From positions 186,001 through 250,000 of the forward strand of contig OY970262.1 in NCBI GenBank assembly GCA_963715655.1: 64,000 nucleotides of DNA, given 5' to 3'. This stretch comes from JANQPD01 sp963715655 (GTDB lineage Bacteria > Bacteroidota > Bacteroidia > Flavobacteriales > Schleiferiaceae). The position numbers and the translations under genes are program-made. Below the pieces are notes generated by a model that had not been told where the DNA came from, searched no databases, and was given only the letters and a program-made list of their open reading frames with translations. Shown one piece after another: positions 1 through 9,074 of this stretch. The first letter of the stretch is position 1. Every line of letters starts with the position of its first letter.

Positions 1-84
1 AGTGAAGTAGACATTAAGAACGGTGCATTAATTTCACAAGAAGCTATGGACAAAAGAAATTTACAGTGGCTAAACGAAATGTAA
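1..84 (+). CDS. C-terminal end of a probable antitoxin (partial)
   Basis: Only the last 27 codons are in the window (reading SEVDIKNGALISQ...WLNEM, then TAA at 82-84). The frame is open from base 1 and its stop overlaps the GTG start of the following RelE/ParE toxin by 19 bases, the usual antitoxin-then-toxin order with translational coupling. The antitoxin call is inferred from that position; the visible tail has no diagnostic domain. Confidence 0.55.
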   Translation, partial: SEVDIKNGALISQEAMDKRNLQWLNEM

Positions 85-380
85 TTTGGACCAAAACTGC
101 AGACATACAATTTGCTGGAATTTTGGAATATTGGGTAGAGCGAAACAAGTCTAACTTATATTCAAAAAAATTAGTGAAGCTAGTTGCGGCATATACCAAT
201 CAAATTGCAAAAAACCCAAAACTGTATAAATCTGCAGATTTTGAAAATACAAGGGTGGCAACTTTAGGCAATTTTAGTTTGTACTATAAAATCGCTGAAA
301 AAGAGTTAGTAGTTACCGCATTTTGGGATAACAGACAGAATCCAGAAAAACTACTAGAGGTTTTACGCAATAGAAAATAA
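66..380 (+). CDS. RelE/ParE family toxin of a type II toxin-antitoxin system
   Basis: A 104-residue protein with the ParE/RelE layout: an N-terminal basic strand (KRNVIWTKTA), two helices with a K/R-rich face, then a C-terminal sheet ending in VTAFWDNRQNPEKLLEVL. The FWDNRQNPxKL ending is typical of Bacteroidota members of this family. Known members inhibit gyrase (ParE) or cleave mRNA on ribosomes (RelE); the sequence does not decide which. The start is GTG, inside the upstream partial gene by 19 bases, consistent with coupled translation. The gene ends 5 bases before the convergent VIT-family gene. Confidence 0.8.
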   Translation: MAKRNVIWTKTADIQFAGILEYWVERNKSNLYSKKLVKLVAAYTNQIAKNPKLYKSADFENTRVATLGNFSLYYKIAEKELVVTAFWDNRQNPEKLLEVLRNRK

Positions 381-384
381 GAAT

Positions 385-1125
385 CTACACAAACATCCCC
401 TCCAACACATCGCCTACAAAATAGGCCAACGTGGCGGCTGCACCACCTAAAAACAAGGTTTCTAAAACACTTTTTAGCACTTTGGTTTGCGCTACTATGG
501 CTTTAAGGTAGCCTATGAGGCAAAATACCAAACCGGTTAAAACCGAAGAGATTAGAAATAAATCGGAACTTAATTGTAGGTAATAATCCAAAACATAAGA
601 AAGCAATGGAATAAAACCAAAAATCAGGAAGCTCATAAATGTAACACCGCCCATGGCTAAGGGCGATTTTGTTTCTTCAGTCATGTCAAGTTCCTCCTTC
701 ATCATCACGTCCACCCAGCGGTCTTTATCTTCCGTAATTTTAGCTACTACTTGATCTAGCAATTCGCCCTCAAAGCCTTTGGCTGCGTAAATTTCGCGTA
801 TCTCGTCACGTTCCTTTTCAGGAAGGTTATCCACTTCCCAATATTCTACCGCTTTGTGTTTGTCGTAGTTTTCTTTTTCACTTTTGGTAGATAAATAGCT
901 ACCCACGCTCATGGCGAAACCATCGGCTAGCAAATTGGCAAACCCTAAAATGATCACTACCGAACTTTCTAATCCCGCGCCAGCGGAACCTGCTACTACG
1001 GCAAAAGTGGTTACGGAGCCATCAATACCGCCATATACAAATTCGCCCAAGTATTCCTGAAAGCGGTTTACTAAAGGAAATTTGCTGCCGTGTAAGCGCG
1101 ATTCATGCTTGTGGGTGGAGGTCAT
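385..1125 (-). CDS. VIT1/CCC1 family metal transporter
   Basis: A 246-residue membrane protein of the VIT/CCC1 family, which moves Fe2+ or Mn2+ across membranes. The N-terminal membrane segments carry the family motif (EFVYGGIDGSVTTFAVVAG) and GFANLLADGFAMSVGSYLS. A charged cytoplasmic stretch follows (about 80-150, rich in E, D and K, with EEELD-type acidic clusters expected to bind metal), then three C-terminal membrane segments. Family and membrane role are clear; substrate (iron or manganese) is inferred. Its ATG overlaps by 4 bases the end of the reading frame upstream (1122-1406), suggesting the two were once one transcription unit. Confidence 0.85.
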   Translation of the reverse strand: MTSTHKHESRLHGSKFPLVNRFQEYLGEFVYGGIDGSVTTFAVVAGSAGAGLESSVVIILGFANLLADGFAMSVGSYLSTKSEKENYDKHKAVEYWEVDNLPEKERDEIREIYAAKGFEGELLDQVVAKITEDKDRWVDVMMKEELDMTEETKSPLAMGGVTFMSFLIFGFIPLLSYVLDYYLQLSSDLFLISSVLTGLVFCLIGYLKAIVAQTKVLKSVLETLFLGGAAATLAYFVGDVLEGMFV

Positions 1126-1406
1126 TTGCTTGTGGGAATATTTTGTTTAGAAACCTTGGCAGCATTAATTTCTTTATTTAATCGCTTAAGGGTTTTCTTC
1201 TTATAACAAAAATTACTATAAAACACCGTTTCCATTGTTTCTAAATCTAAAAAAGAACCATAAGTCCAATTTATATTAGATGAAGGTATAATCAATTGTC
1301 TACCAATGAATAACACATGTTTAGGATTTGCTTCGTTTATAAGCCGATCAATTTTAGAAAGAGGTACAAATGTTATTGGGTGCTCGTAAAATTCTTTCCA
1401 TAGTTC
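1122..1406 (-). pseudogene. Downstream part of an exported-protein gene cut off by an in-frame stop
   Basis: Directly after the TAA of the preceding gene (1407-1409) the same frame stays open for 94 codons, starting ELWKEFYEHPITFVPLSKID and ending KQNIPTSK. It reads as a natural continuation of that protein: ...YEYLNVLP, stop, ELWKEF... . A GTG at 1314-1316 could restart translation to give a 64-residue product. The frame ends in a 4-base overlap with the VIT transporter start, which supports its once having been translated. It shows a phrase (IGRQLIIPS) that resembles VGKTLIIPY near the end of the upstream part. No family is recognised. Confidence 0.5.
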
Positions 1407-2015
1407 TTAAGGTAGTACATTCAAATATTCATAGGGTATAATAAGTGTTTTACCAACCATTTTATCATATTGGCATAAATTTTTTAAAAACTGGCTAAGT
1501 TTTTTTATACTACCAAAGAAAAAGGGTTTTTTAGCTTGCGCAGATACATATGCCTTATCTAGCAAATCACTGAAAAGTATTACTTGCGCCTCTGTAAGGT
1601 TTTCCTCGTAATGCTGTTCTTCTTTTTCAGAATAAGGTTGCGTAAAAGTAATACTAGCTAATCCGTACCCTGCATTGACGATGTTTTTTTTACCAAAGTA
1701 TCTACCCTTGATGAGCACCGCTTCAGTTACGGTTTTTTGATCATGGCTAAATATAGGGGTTAAATAGAAACCTTCCTCATTTATGGGTTTTGAACGAAAC
1801 GCTTCTAAGGTTACGAAAGTAAGATCAGCGAATGTGAAATATTTTTGAAAAGCTTCTTTAATGCGCAATTGTGTGCGGCTTTTATTAGACCAATAAATAA
1901 CGGTTATGCCTTTGCGCTGAACCACTCCAAAGTCCTTTGTATCTAAAGTATATACATCTTGGGCCCAAAGATTAAAACTAAAGAATAGTGTGCAGGTTAA
2001 GAGCAGGTTCTTCAT
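1407..2015 (-). CDS. Exported protein of unknown function, probably truncated by a nonsense codon
   Basis: 202 residues from the ATG at 2013-2015. That start is chosen because it gives a clean signal peptide (MKNLLLTCTLFFSFNLWAQ); a longer frame begins at 2045 but its first ten residues lie before the signal sequence. The mature part has alternating strands and helices and no motif I can name. Translation stops at 1407-1409, but the same frame continues open for 94 codons to the next gene. A single-base change (for example AAA to TAA) could have split a ~297-residue protein. Function unknown; exported to the periplasm or beyond is inferred from the signal peptide. Confidence 0.6.
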   Translation of the reverse strand: MKNLLLTCTLFFSFNLWAQDVYTLDTKDFGVVQRKGITVIYWSNKSRTQLRIKEAFQKYFTFADLTFVTLEAFRSKPINEEGFYLTPIFSHDQKTVTEAVLIKGRYFGKKNIVNAGYGLASITFTQPYSEKEEQHYEENLTEAQVILFSDLLDKAYVSAQAKKPFFFGSIKKLSQFLKNLCQYDKMVGKTLIIPYEYLNVLP

Positions 2016-2127
2016 AGATTTATGTTTTATGAAAAACGGCACCACCTTTTACAAACTAATGTTGAAAGCAGTGCCGCCAATTTATTTTTTTCAAAAAGTT
2101 AATTTAAGCCAATACTCGAACAGCACT

Positions 2128-3657
2128 CTACAAATCAAACTTAATACCTTGCGCCAAAGGCACAGTGCTAGAATAATTGATGGTAGTTGTTTGTCTGCGC
2201 ATATAGGCTTTCCAGGCATCAGAGCCACTTTCGCGTCCGCCACCCGTTTCTTTTTCGCCACCAAAGGCACCGCCAATTTCAGCGCCACTTGTACCAATAT
2301 TTACGTTTGCAATGCCGCAATCGCTACCGGCTGTAGATAGGAATAACTCCGCTTCACGCATATTGGTAGTCATTATTGCTGATGATAAACCCTGAGGAAC
2401 AGCGTTTTGCATGTCAATGGCCTCTTCTAATTCTTTGTATTTGATGAGGTATAAAATAGGCGCAAAGGTTTCGGTACGCACAATTTCATACTCATTTTGC
2501 ACCTCTGCAATACATGGCTTTACATAGCATCCGCTGTTGTAGGCATCGCCTTCTAAGCGACCTCCTTCAACCAACATACTGCCGCCTTCTTTCACAATTT
2601 TATCCAAAGCGTTTTCGTACATCTCCACCGCAAGGGTATCAATTACCGGCCCTACATGGTTGTTGGTGTCTAAAGGGTCTCCAATACGCAGTTGTCCGTA
2701 TGCTTTTTTCAGCTTTTCTTTTACTGCATCGTACATACTTTCGTGGATGATTAACCTACGCGTAGATGTACAACGCTGACCAGCAGTACCAACGGCACCA
2801 AATACGGCACCTACCAACGTGGCATCCAAATCCGCATTTTCAGTGATGATGATGGCGTTGTTGCCACCTAATTCTAATAAAGATTTTCCAAGCCTTCGGG
2901 CCACAGCCTCACCAACTTTTACGCCCATACGGCTGCTACCCGTGGCAGAAACTAATGGAATTCTACGGTCGTTACTCAACCACTCGCCTACTTCGTAATT
3001 TCCGTTTATTAGGCAGCTAATGCCTTCAGGTAAATCATTTTCTTTAAGCACTTCGGCCATTATATTTTGACAAGCCACACCACACATTGGCGTTTTTTCA
3101 GATGGTTTCCACACGCATACATCGCCACACACCCAAGCCAAAGCGGTGTTCCAGCTCCACACGGCAACCGGGAAATTAAAGGCAGAAATAATTCCAACCA
3201 CACCCATTGGATGCCATTGCTCATACATGCGGTGCATAGGTCTTTCAGAGTGCATGGTAAGGCCGTACAATTGGCGACTTAAACCTACCGCGAAATCGCA
3301 GATGTCTATCATCTCCTGCACTTCACCCCATCCTTCTTGCAAACTTTTTCCCATTTCATACGAAACAAGTTTACCCAAGGCATCTTTTTTCTCTCTCAAC
3401 TTATTTCCAAACTGACGTACAATTTCACCTCGCTGTGGTGCGGGCATGGTGCGCCATGTTTTAAAAGCTGCTTGCGCAGATGTCATTACTTGCTCATATT
3501 CTTCTTTAGTGGTAGCGGTTACTTTACCAATTAATTTCCCGTCAACCGGAGAGGTAGATTCGATTACCGTACCGTTTCCGAAATGCTTTTGGCCGGTAGA
3601 GGTACCTGAGTTTACAGCCTCTATACCCAGCTCACTTAAAATGCTTTGAATGTTCAT
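2128..3657 (-). CDS. amaB: Aldehyde dehydrogenase of the ALDH7 type (L-aminoadipate-semialdehyde dehydrogenase-like)
   Basis: A 509-residue NAD(P)-dependent aldehyde dehydrogenase. The catalytic glutamate is E262 (LLELGGNN) and the nucleophile C296 (GTAGQRCTSTRR). ISAFNFPVAVWSWN at about 158-170 and VWKPSEKTP at 182-190 form the cofactor site. The GTAGQRCTSTRRL and CGIANVNIGTSGAEIGGAFGGEKETGGGRESGSD stretches match the ALDH7/antiquitin group, which oxidises alpha-aminoadipate semialdehyde in lysine breakdown. Length is usual for the family. No other lysine-catabolism gene is nearby, so the substrate is an inference from family. It stands alone on the minus strand, upstream of a long repeat array. 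Confidence 0.85.
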   Translation of the reverse strand: MNIQSILSELGIEAVNSGTSTGQKHFGNGTVIESTSPVDGKLIGKVTATTKEEYEQVMTSAQAAFKTWRTMPAPQRGEIVRQFGNKLREKKDALGKLVSYEMGKSLQEGWGEVQEMIDICDFAVGLSRQLYGLTMHSERPMHRMYEQWHPMGVVGIISAFNFPVAVWSWNTALAWVCGDVCVWKPSEKTPMCGVACQNIMAEVLKENDLPEGISCLINGNYEVGEWLSNDRRIPLVSATGSSRMGVKVGEAVARRLGKSLLELGGNNAIIITENADLDATLVGAVFGAVGTAGQRCTSTRRLIIHESMYDAVKEKLKKAYGQLRIGDPLDTNNHVGPVIDTLAVEMYENALDKIVKEGGSMLVEGGRLEGDAYNSGCYVKPCIAEVQNEYEIVRTETFAPILYLIKYKELEEAIDMQNAVPQGLSSAIMTTNMREAELFLSTAGSDCGIANVNIGTSGAEIGGAFGGEKETGGGRESGSDAWKAYMRRQTTTINYSSTVPLAQGIKFDL

Positions 3658-3699
3658 TTATAATTTCTTTTTGAGAGATTTGCGCGAAGGTAGTTCATA

Positions 3700-4590
3700 G
3701 TTGGAAGACGGAAGTTCGAGGTCCGTAGTTGGAAGACGATAGTCCATAGATAGCGGCACGTTGGGTGGAAAATCGTTATTCGTTAAGGGTTATAAGTTAT
3801 TAGGCTGAATGGATAAACTGCGTACTAAAAACTAAAGTCATGCTGAGTGCCGAGGAACGAGGTGTATCGAAGCAGGAATGGTTGGAAGTGAAAAGGCCAT
3901 AGTCCATAGATAGCGGAACATTGGGTGGAAAGTAGTTATTCGTTATAAGTTATTAGTCTGAATGGATAAACTGCGTACTAAAAACTAAAGTCATGCTGAG
4001 TGCCGAGGAACGAGGTGTATCGAAGCAGGAGTAGTTGAAAGTCGATAGTCCATAGTCGGAAGTCCATAGATAGCGGCACGTTGGGTGGAAAATTGTTATT
4101 CGTTAAGGGTTATAAGTTATTAGGCTGAATGGATAAACTGAGTGTTGAAAACCAAGGTCATGCTGAGTGCCGAGGAACGAGGTGTATCGAAGCAGGAATG
4201 GTTGGAAGTGAAAAGGCCATAGTCCATAGATAGCGGCACGTTGGGTGGAAAGTCGTTATTCGTTAAGGGTTATAAGTTATTAGTCTGAATGGATAAACTG
4301 CGTACTAAAAACTAAAGTCATGCTGAGTGCCGAGGAACGAGGTGTATCGAAGCAGGAGTAGTTGGAAGACGATAGTTCACAGTCGGTAGTCCATAGATAG
4401 CGGCACGTTGGGTGGAAAGTCGTTATTCGTTAAGGGTTATAAGTTATTAGGCTGAATGGATAAACTTCTTGCTGAAAACCAAGGTCATGCTGAGTGCCGA
4501 GGAACGAGGTGTATCGAAGTAGGAATGGTTGGAAGTGAAAAGGCCATAGTCCATAGTCGGTAGTCCACAGATAGCGGCACGATGGGGTTA
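3700..4590. repeat. Tandem array of five ~160-bp units
   Basis: The intergenic stretch between 3658 and 4707 is built from near-identical units. The conserved core CATGCTGAGTGCCGAGG begins at 3839, 3992, 4159, 4319 and 4486, giving periods of 153, 167, 160 and 167. Each unit also holds the modules 'tagtccatagatagcggcac', 'gttattcgttaagggttat' and 'ggctgaatggataaact' in the same order. Indels of small modules explain the period differences. No gene is present. The same modules recur singly at 8.8 kb and 10.8 kb, with 'gaggcacgagg' where the array has 'gaggaacgagg'. Confidence 0.9.
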
Positions 4591-4707
4591 AGTTGCGTTT
4601 AAGAAAAGGATAAAGTGCAAATGCAATGTGTAGCTTTCCTTTACCCTTTACCCTTCAACTTTCAACCTTTCTAACCCAGCGTATTTAACTTTTTACCTTT
4701 ACCAATT

Positions 4708-5085
4708 ATGAAAAAACTAGAAATAAAACCTATTAATCTACTTTCAGAAAATAATAATGGCGCTACCTATACGCTGGCCGGAGGTGCTACCGAGGGCTAT
4801 TTATTAGCGTTTAGAAAACAGGGTTCGGTTAGTGGCAACCATTGGCACGAAGGCAAAAGCAAAGGCAAAAATCCTGAGCGTATTATTTTAGTGAGGGGCA
4901 GTTTTTCACTTTACGTGAAGGATTTAGATACCGAAAAAACATCCACGCAAGTGATAAAAGCACCATTGGAAATTTTGATTTACCCACGGTTATTGCACAC
5001 CCTAACGGCTTTAGAAGATTGCGCATTTTTGGAGTGCAACTCGGTGGAAGAGCATAAAGCGGATACTTTTTATCCGAATAGTTGA
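4708..5085 (+). CDS. Cupin-fold protein of unknown substrate
   Basis: A 125-residue single-domain protein with a cupin-like pattern. SGNHWHEGKSKGKNPERIILVRG supplies the HxH and the later glutamate of cupin motif 1, and IYPRLLHTL supplies the histidine of motif 2. The insertion KSKGKNPE resembles the cupin part of sugar-epimerase-like C-terminal domains, but this is not enough to name an enzyme. No signal peptide is seen, so it should be cytoplasmic. It stands alone after the repeat array; the AT-rich stretch just before the ATG probably carries its promoter. Confidence 0.65.
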   Translation: MKKLEIKPINLLSENNNGATYTLAGGATEGYLLAFRKQGSVSGNHWHEGKSKGKNPERIILVRGSFSLYVKDLDTEKTSTQVIKAPLEILIYPRLLHTLTALEDCAFLECNSVEEHKADTFYPNS

Positions 5086-5197
5086 AAATCTACGGTGTAT
5101 AGACAACTATACTGTGTGGTTTGGCTTGGTGAAATCCTGTTATCTTTTGAAATAGTCAAATTATGCCAGTGATTAGCAATAGTCGCAAATCTATTTG

Positions 5198-5986
5198 CTA
5201 GCCCATTCGGCTAATGTTAACGTGGCGCACCAAAAAAATATTAAAAAGTCCGTAAAGCGCTATTCCTCCTGCTGTTATAAAAAGTAGAATACTTCCGAAT
5301 TGTAAACTTTCTAAATATTTAAAAACGCCTTTGGTGCCTTCATAAGCGCCTGCGTTATAATCTAAACCAACCCGAACCAAAAAATAAGCGATTATGAAAA
5401 AAACCAAGCCTCTAGCGCAATAACCCAACAGTCCTATACGGTGAATTAAGGTTCTTTCTTTGCCTTTTTCCACATCTTCATCTAACAAAACCATGTGTTT
5501 TCCTGAGATTCCTAAGTAAAACTGAAAGATGGCTTGTCCAGCAATTACGGCAGCTAGCGCATAAACAACATAAACTCCGTAGCCCCACTCTAAAAGTTGC
5601 GCTAAATACTTTTTTTCCTTGCCATCACTACGCTGCATTGATAACGCTGCTTTTGCAAAACTATAACCTAGGGCGCTATAAAAAATTCCGCTGTAGGCAT
5701 ATTGAAAACGAACACCAACACGGGTTTTACCATCATCAGCACGCGGATCAAAAATAACTTGATAAAAGCGCCAAAAGGAATAAGCAAATAAACCAACACA
5801 AACCAATATTAGGAGGGCTGTACCGAACGGTTGTTCTTTTAAAAAACTTGAAATACCCGATTGATCCGTTTTTTTTCCGCCCATACCAGCGGCAGCTACA
5901 GCCGCTAAGGCGCCTATAAGGAGATATACAAACCCTTTGGTAAATAAACCTGCTTTTTTAAGAAGATCAACTTTTGAGCTGTCCAT
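5198..5986 (-). CDS. DUF1206 family membrane protein
   Basis: 262 residues arranged as three repeats of about 70-80 residues, each with two membrane segments, the DUF1206 layout. Repeat openings are visible as KAGLFTKGFVYLLIGALA (about 10), RVGVRFQYAYSGIFYSALGYSFAKA (about 90) and RIGLLGYCARGLVFFIIAYFLV (about 185), each with the GxxxRGxxY-like entry to the first helix. The family is inner-membrane and of unknown function. The gene is monocistronic, with 240 bases to the next gene. Confidence 0.85.
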   Translation of the reverse strand: MDSSKVDLLKKAGLFTKGFVYLLIGALAAVAAAGMGGKKTDQSGISSFLKEQPFGTALLILVCVGLFAYSFWRFYQVIFDPRADDGKTRVGVRFQYAYSGIFYSALGYSFAKAALSMQRSDGKEKKYLAQLLEWGYGVYVVYALAAVIAGQAIFQFYLGISGKHMVLLDEDVEKGKERTLIHRIGLLGYCARGLVFFIIAYFLVRVGLDYNAGAYEGTKGVFKYLESLQFGSILLFITAGGIALYGLFNIFLVRHVNISRMG

Positions 5987-6228
5987 TTTTGTTTTTTTTA
6001 AGGTACAGCAGAAGGTTGGTAAATGTTTAAGTTGCGGTACTAAAATGATCTTTCAATAAAGGCTAATCTTTATGTCTCCTACATCACTACCCCTAAAAAG
6101 GCATTTGCAACAAAACATGACTTCGAGCTGCCTGTATGGCTAAAGTTCCCGCCAATGCAGAAGAGTTAAGCGGCTCCCACATCTCGTGCCGCTCTCTTCT
6201 AACTTCCGTCTTCCAACTAAGGGACTAT

Positions 6229-8274
6229 TTACAAATTAACCCGCCTTCCTTTCGGATAACTCACCTCATAAATTAAATCTAATTTTTTGGCTTCTTTGGG
6301 TTGTAGCTCCAATTCCCACGTTAAAATACCGGTTTCTTCCTTTAGTTGAGCTCCAGATTTTTCAATGCGCTCTACCTTAATGTCGCTATTGCCACTTACG
6401 GGATATTGATCTATTACGGTAAGTTTTAAAGGCACAGCTTTTACGTTGCGTACGCTTATGCGATAATGGTAGCGCTTAGTTCTTTTACCGCCAAGAAAAC
6501 TGCTTCCTTCTTCTGTTTTTACCGCTTCGCGCAGCACTTTTATGTTTTCATCTTTACCTAAACTTAGGCTAAGTGTATCAGATGCGCCACTTACGTTAAT
6601 TTCGGTTTCGCCCAAATAAGTGCCTTCTAAATACAAGCCAGCCGAGCCATCTAACAAATTAAGCCGTTCCCAGTCTAACAAAGAAGCGGTGAGAAAAGCA
6701 TTTTCATTAAGTTTTGGAGTGGCAGTATAGCTATACATGGCGGGTACCTCATAGCTTTGCACCTGCACTTGGTATTCTTCTCCATTACTGGGAATGTCAT
6801 ACGGCAAGGCTACTTCAAAATTTAGGTTTACCGGGTTTTGTGAGATTTTGAATTCTTGTGATGATTCTGAGCGCCCAAAATAATCATCTGGTAAACCAGA
6901 GCTGCTATTATTTCTTCTTTCAAAATTTATTTTTGTTTGAGCTATAGACGCTTGAGGAATATTGGTGTTTCCTCTAACTTTTACACCGTCAATAAAATAA
7001 ACCGTTCCCTCATCTCTTGCGCCTCTAATTCGCGTATTGCCGTTTATATCTGTTGTGACTATTGGTTTTTCAGTTACAGGTCTTTCATACTGCACCACTA
7101 CTGCCTCCAATTGCTCTGAGGCTTCTCCTAATTTGATATTGTAAAATTGGGCTTGCTCATTTAAATATTGTGTGCCTTTGTTGTAACCAATGAAACTAAT
7201 TTCTAGGCGTTGGGCGGCCGTATTAACTTCCATACTAAAGCTTCCATTTTCATCGGTAGTAGTACCCGCAATGTAATTGCCCTGTGCGTTAAGTGCCACT
7301 ACATTGGCAAAGGGTATGGCAGCAGAGGTTTTGGAATCTACCACCAAACCTTTAAACGTACCCGTAAAACCTTGTTGCGCAACAGGCTTGGCAGGTGGAG
7401 TGTACCCACGGTAATTGCTGTTTACAAAGTTTAAAAACCAAGGGTTTAGGTCGGCTAGTAAGGCTGCCTCTGCAGGATTACCTGTGCTAAGTTTTAACTT
7501 TACTTGTTTCCAATCTTCACCGCTGCTTTGGCTAATTTTTGCTTTGTAGTCTAGCGTAAGCGGTTGGCTTATGTCTTTTACTTTAATGTCGTAATATGGT
7601 CTCCAGCTTGCCTCGGCAATGGTGTAGCTAAGTTCAAAACTTAAACTTTGCGCACGGCTACTGCTCAATTTTACCAATACTTGCCCTTGTGGTTTGGCGT
7701 TGGCAATGCGTACTTCTTGTAATTGGTTTACAATTTTTTGGCGGGCTAGGTTTAAGTCATCAATATCTGCCCTTAATTTTTGCTGCGTTTGGCGGATGGA
7801 AATCATTCTGTTTTTAGCAAAATTTATGGCTTGCTCCAATTGCGCTACGGTAATCCCTTCCAGCTTATCGTATTCGGCATTATCTAACACCAGCTGATTT
7901 TCTTGAATGCTTACGGTAAGTAAATCACGTTTGGTTTTTACCTCTTCTCCCAGCGTTTTTAGCTGCTTGTTTAGTTCAGCTATTTTTTGCTTTTGCGCAG
8001 CTTCTTGTGCTTCAAAATCTACTTTAAAATTGGTGGCCAAAACGGTAACATCCGCATTAGCCGTAAACTGGATTGATTTTTCATCCAAGCTAGGTGAAAG
8101 CGCATCAAGCGAAAGCGTAACTATACCTGCTGGAATACTTACACTACCCGAACGGCTTACCTCTGCCCCTTGAAAAAATACGGTAACTTCTTTTATTTCG
8201 GTTTGCACCGATTTTACGTCTTGCGCAAACGCGTGTATAGAAGCCAATACAAAAAGTAAAAGGAGTTTTTTCAT
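6229..8274 (-). CDS. DUF4139 (MuiA-like) protein with an inserted carboxypeptidase-regulatory-like/plug-like segment
   Basis: 681 residues with a signal peptide (MKKLLLLFVLASIHAFAQ). Residues about 25-120 are the DUF4140 N-terminal strand domain (TEIKEVTVFFQGAEVSRSG). A coiled coil follows at about 90-190, then the DUF4139 beta domain from about 200 onward (YTIAEASWRPYYDIK; C-terminal SYPKGRRVNL). Between about 304 and 445 it carries an insert: a CarboxypepD_reg-like domain (FKGLVVDSKTSAAIPFANV...FIGYNKG) followed by GTVYFIDGVKVRGN, which resembles the linker/plug entry of SusC/TonB receptors. The neighbouring paralogue at 9075 lacks this insert. MuiA-type proteins are exported and poorly understood; any role in mucoidy is by family name only. 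Confidence 0.85.
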   Translation of the reverse strand: MKKLLLLFVLASIHAFAQDVKSVQTEIKEVTVFFQGAEVSRSGSVSIPAGIVTLSLDALSPSLDEKSIQFTANADVTVLATNFKVDFEAQEAAQKQKIAELNKQLKTLGEEVKTKRDLLTVSIQENQLVLDNAEYDKLEGITVAQLEQAINFAKNRMISIRQTQQKLRADIDDLNLARQKIVNQLQEVRIANAKPQGQVLVKLSSSRAQSLSFELSYTIAEASWRPYYDIKVKDISQPLTLDYKAKISQSSGEDWKQVKLKLSTGNPAEAALLADLNPWFLNFVNSNYRGYTPPAKPVAQQGFTGTFKGLVVDSKTSAAIPFANVVALNAQGNYIAGTTTDENGSFSMEVNTAAQRLEISFIGYNKGTQYLNEQAQFYNIKLGEASEQLEAVVVQYERPVTEKPIVTTDINGNTRIRGARDEGTVYFIDGVKVRGNTNIPQASIAQTKINFERRNNSSSGLPDDYFGRSESSQEFKISQNPVNLNFEVALPYDIPSNGEEYQVQVQSYEVPAMYSYTATPKLNENAFLTASLLDWERLNLLDGSAGLYLEGTYLGETEINVSGASDTLSLSLGKDENIKVLREAVKTEEGSSFLGGKRTKRYHYRISVRNVKAVPLKLTVIDQYPVSGNSDIKVERIEKSGAQLKEETGILTWELELQPKEAKKLDLIYEVSYPKGRRVNL

Positions 8275-8989
8275 AATGTTGGGTTTTGGTATTTAGAGTG
8301 CAAGATGGTGAAAAGTTGCTTGTAGTAGTGCATAGTTAACGGTCCATAGTCGATAGATAGCTGCACGTTGGGTTAGTTTGAAAGTTGAAGAGCGAGTAGT
8401 TGGAATACCAAAGTCGGAAGACAAATATGCTCGTGGGTAATACTCTGCTTGGAAACAAATTAGTTCTTATTCGTTTTTGCCTTGAAGCAAAAAGAACCAA
8501 AAAATTCAAGGCTTCATTTAATTCTTTTTGAAAACTACATTCTTTTCACCAGTCGAAACCCTAGCCGTTTGGCTTTGCTCCACTTTTGGATTTCTTTGTG
8601 GCTGCAAGAACTTTTTTTCTATTAGAATTAAATGAGGCCAAAAAGCACAGCATGGAAAACTAAAACTCCGCGTAACTCCGCGCTCTCTGCACCCCTGCGC
8701 TGAAATATCCCTTCAGTGCCGCTTTCTTTGGACTTCCAATTTCCGACTATGTTTAAAAGATTACTCTGCGTTCTCTGCGCCTTTGCGTTTAGGAAATAGA
8801 GAAGTAGTTATTCGTTATAAGTTATTAGGCTAAATGGATAAACTGTGTTGAAAACCAAGTCATGCTGAGTGCCGAGGCACGAGGTGTATCGAAGCAGGAG
8901 TAGTTAGCAGTCAGAAGATACCTGCACGTTGGTATTGCTTCAACGCAGAGTTGCAGAGAACGCCAAGTTTCGCAGAGGTTCAAATACAT
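8275..8989. repeat. Intergenic repeat mosaic, first part
   Basis: No gene is seen here. From 8280 to 8450 there are decayed copies of the 'tagtccatagtcgatagatag' modules. Around 8460-8640 lies a separate element bounded by near-perfect inverted repeats: GGCTTCATTTAATTCT at 8510-8525 and AGAATTAAATGAGGCC at 8624-8639 (15 of 16 complementary). From about 8760 a composite module begins ('ctctgcgcctttgcgttt', 'gttattcgttataagttatt', the CATGCTGAGTGCCGAGG core at 8861, then 'aacgcagagttgcagaga'), which is repeated in the same order and orientation at 10.75-11.1 kb. Confidence 0.8.
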
Positions 8990-9027
8990 AAAAAAGGGTT
9001 AATTAGTATGAATAATTAACCTTTTTT
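8990..9027. terminator. Bidirectional rho-independent terminator in the repeat
   Basis: A long A-rich stem (AAAAAAGGGTTAATTA) pairs across a 7-base loop with TAATTAACCTTTTTT, leaving a T run on either strand. It lies about 48 bases beyond the stop of the minus-strand DUF4139 gene (9075), in the right place to end it. A diverged copy follows the FTR1 gene at 11006-11040. Confidence 0.75.
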
Positions 9028-9074
9028 GAGTTTTACACATCCAGTGTAGCTATCTTCCGTCTTCCGACTTCCCA

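Noticed and set aside
2514..3649. Plus-strand frames within the aldehyde dehydrogenase gene
   Set aside because: They are antisense images of a strongly conserved minus-strand enzyme gene.
3700..4590. CRISPR-like array
   Set aside because: Units are about 160 bp and nearly identical throughout; there is no short repeat with unique spacers and no cas gene.
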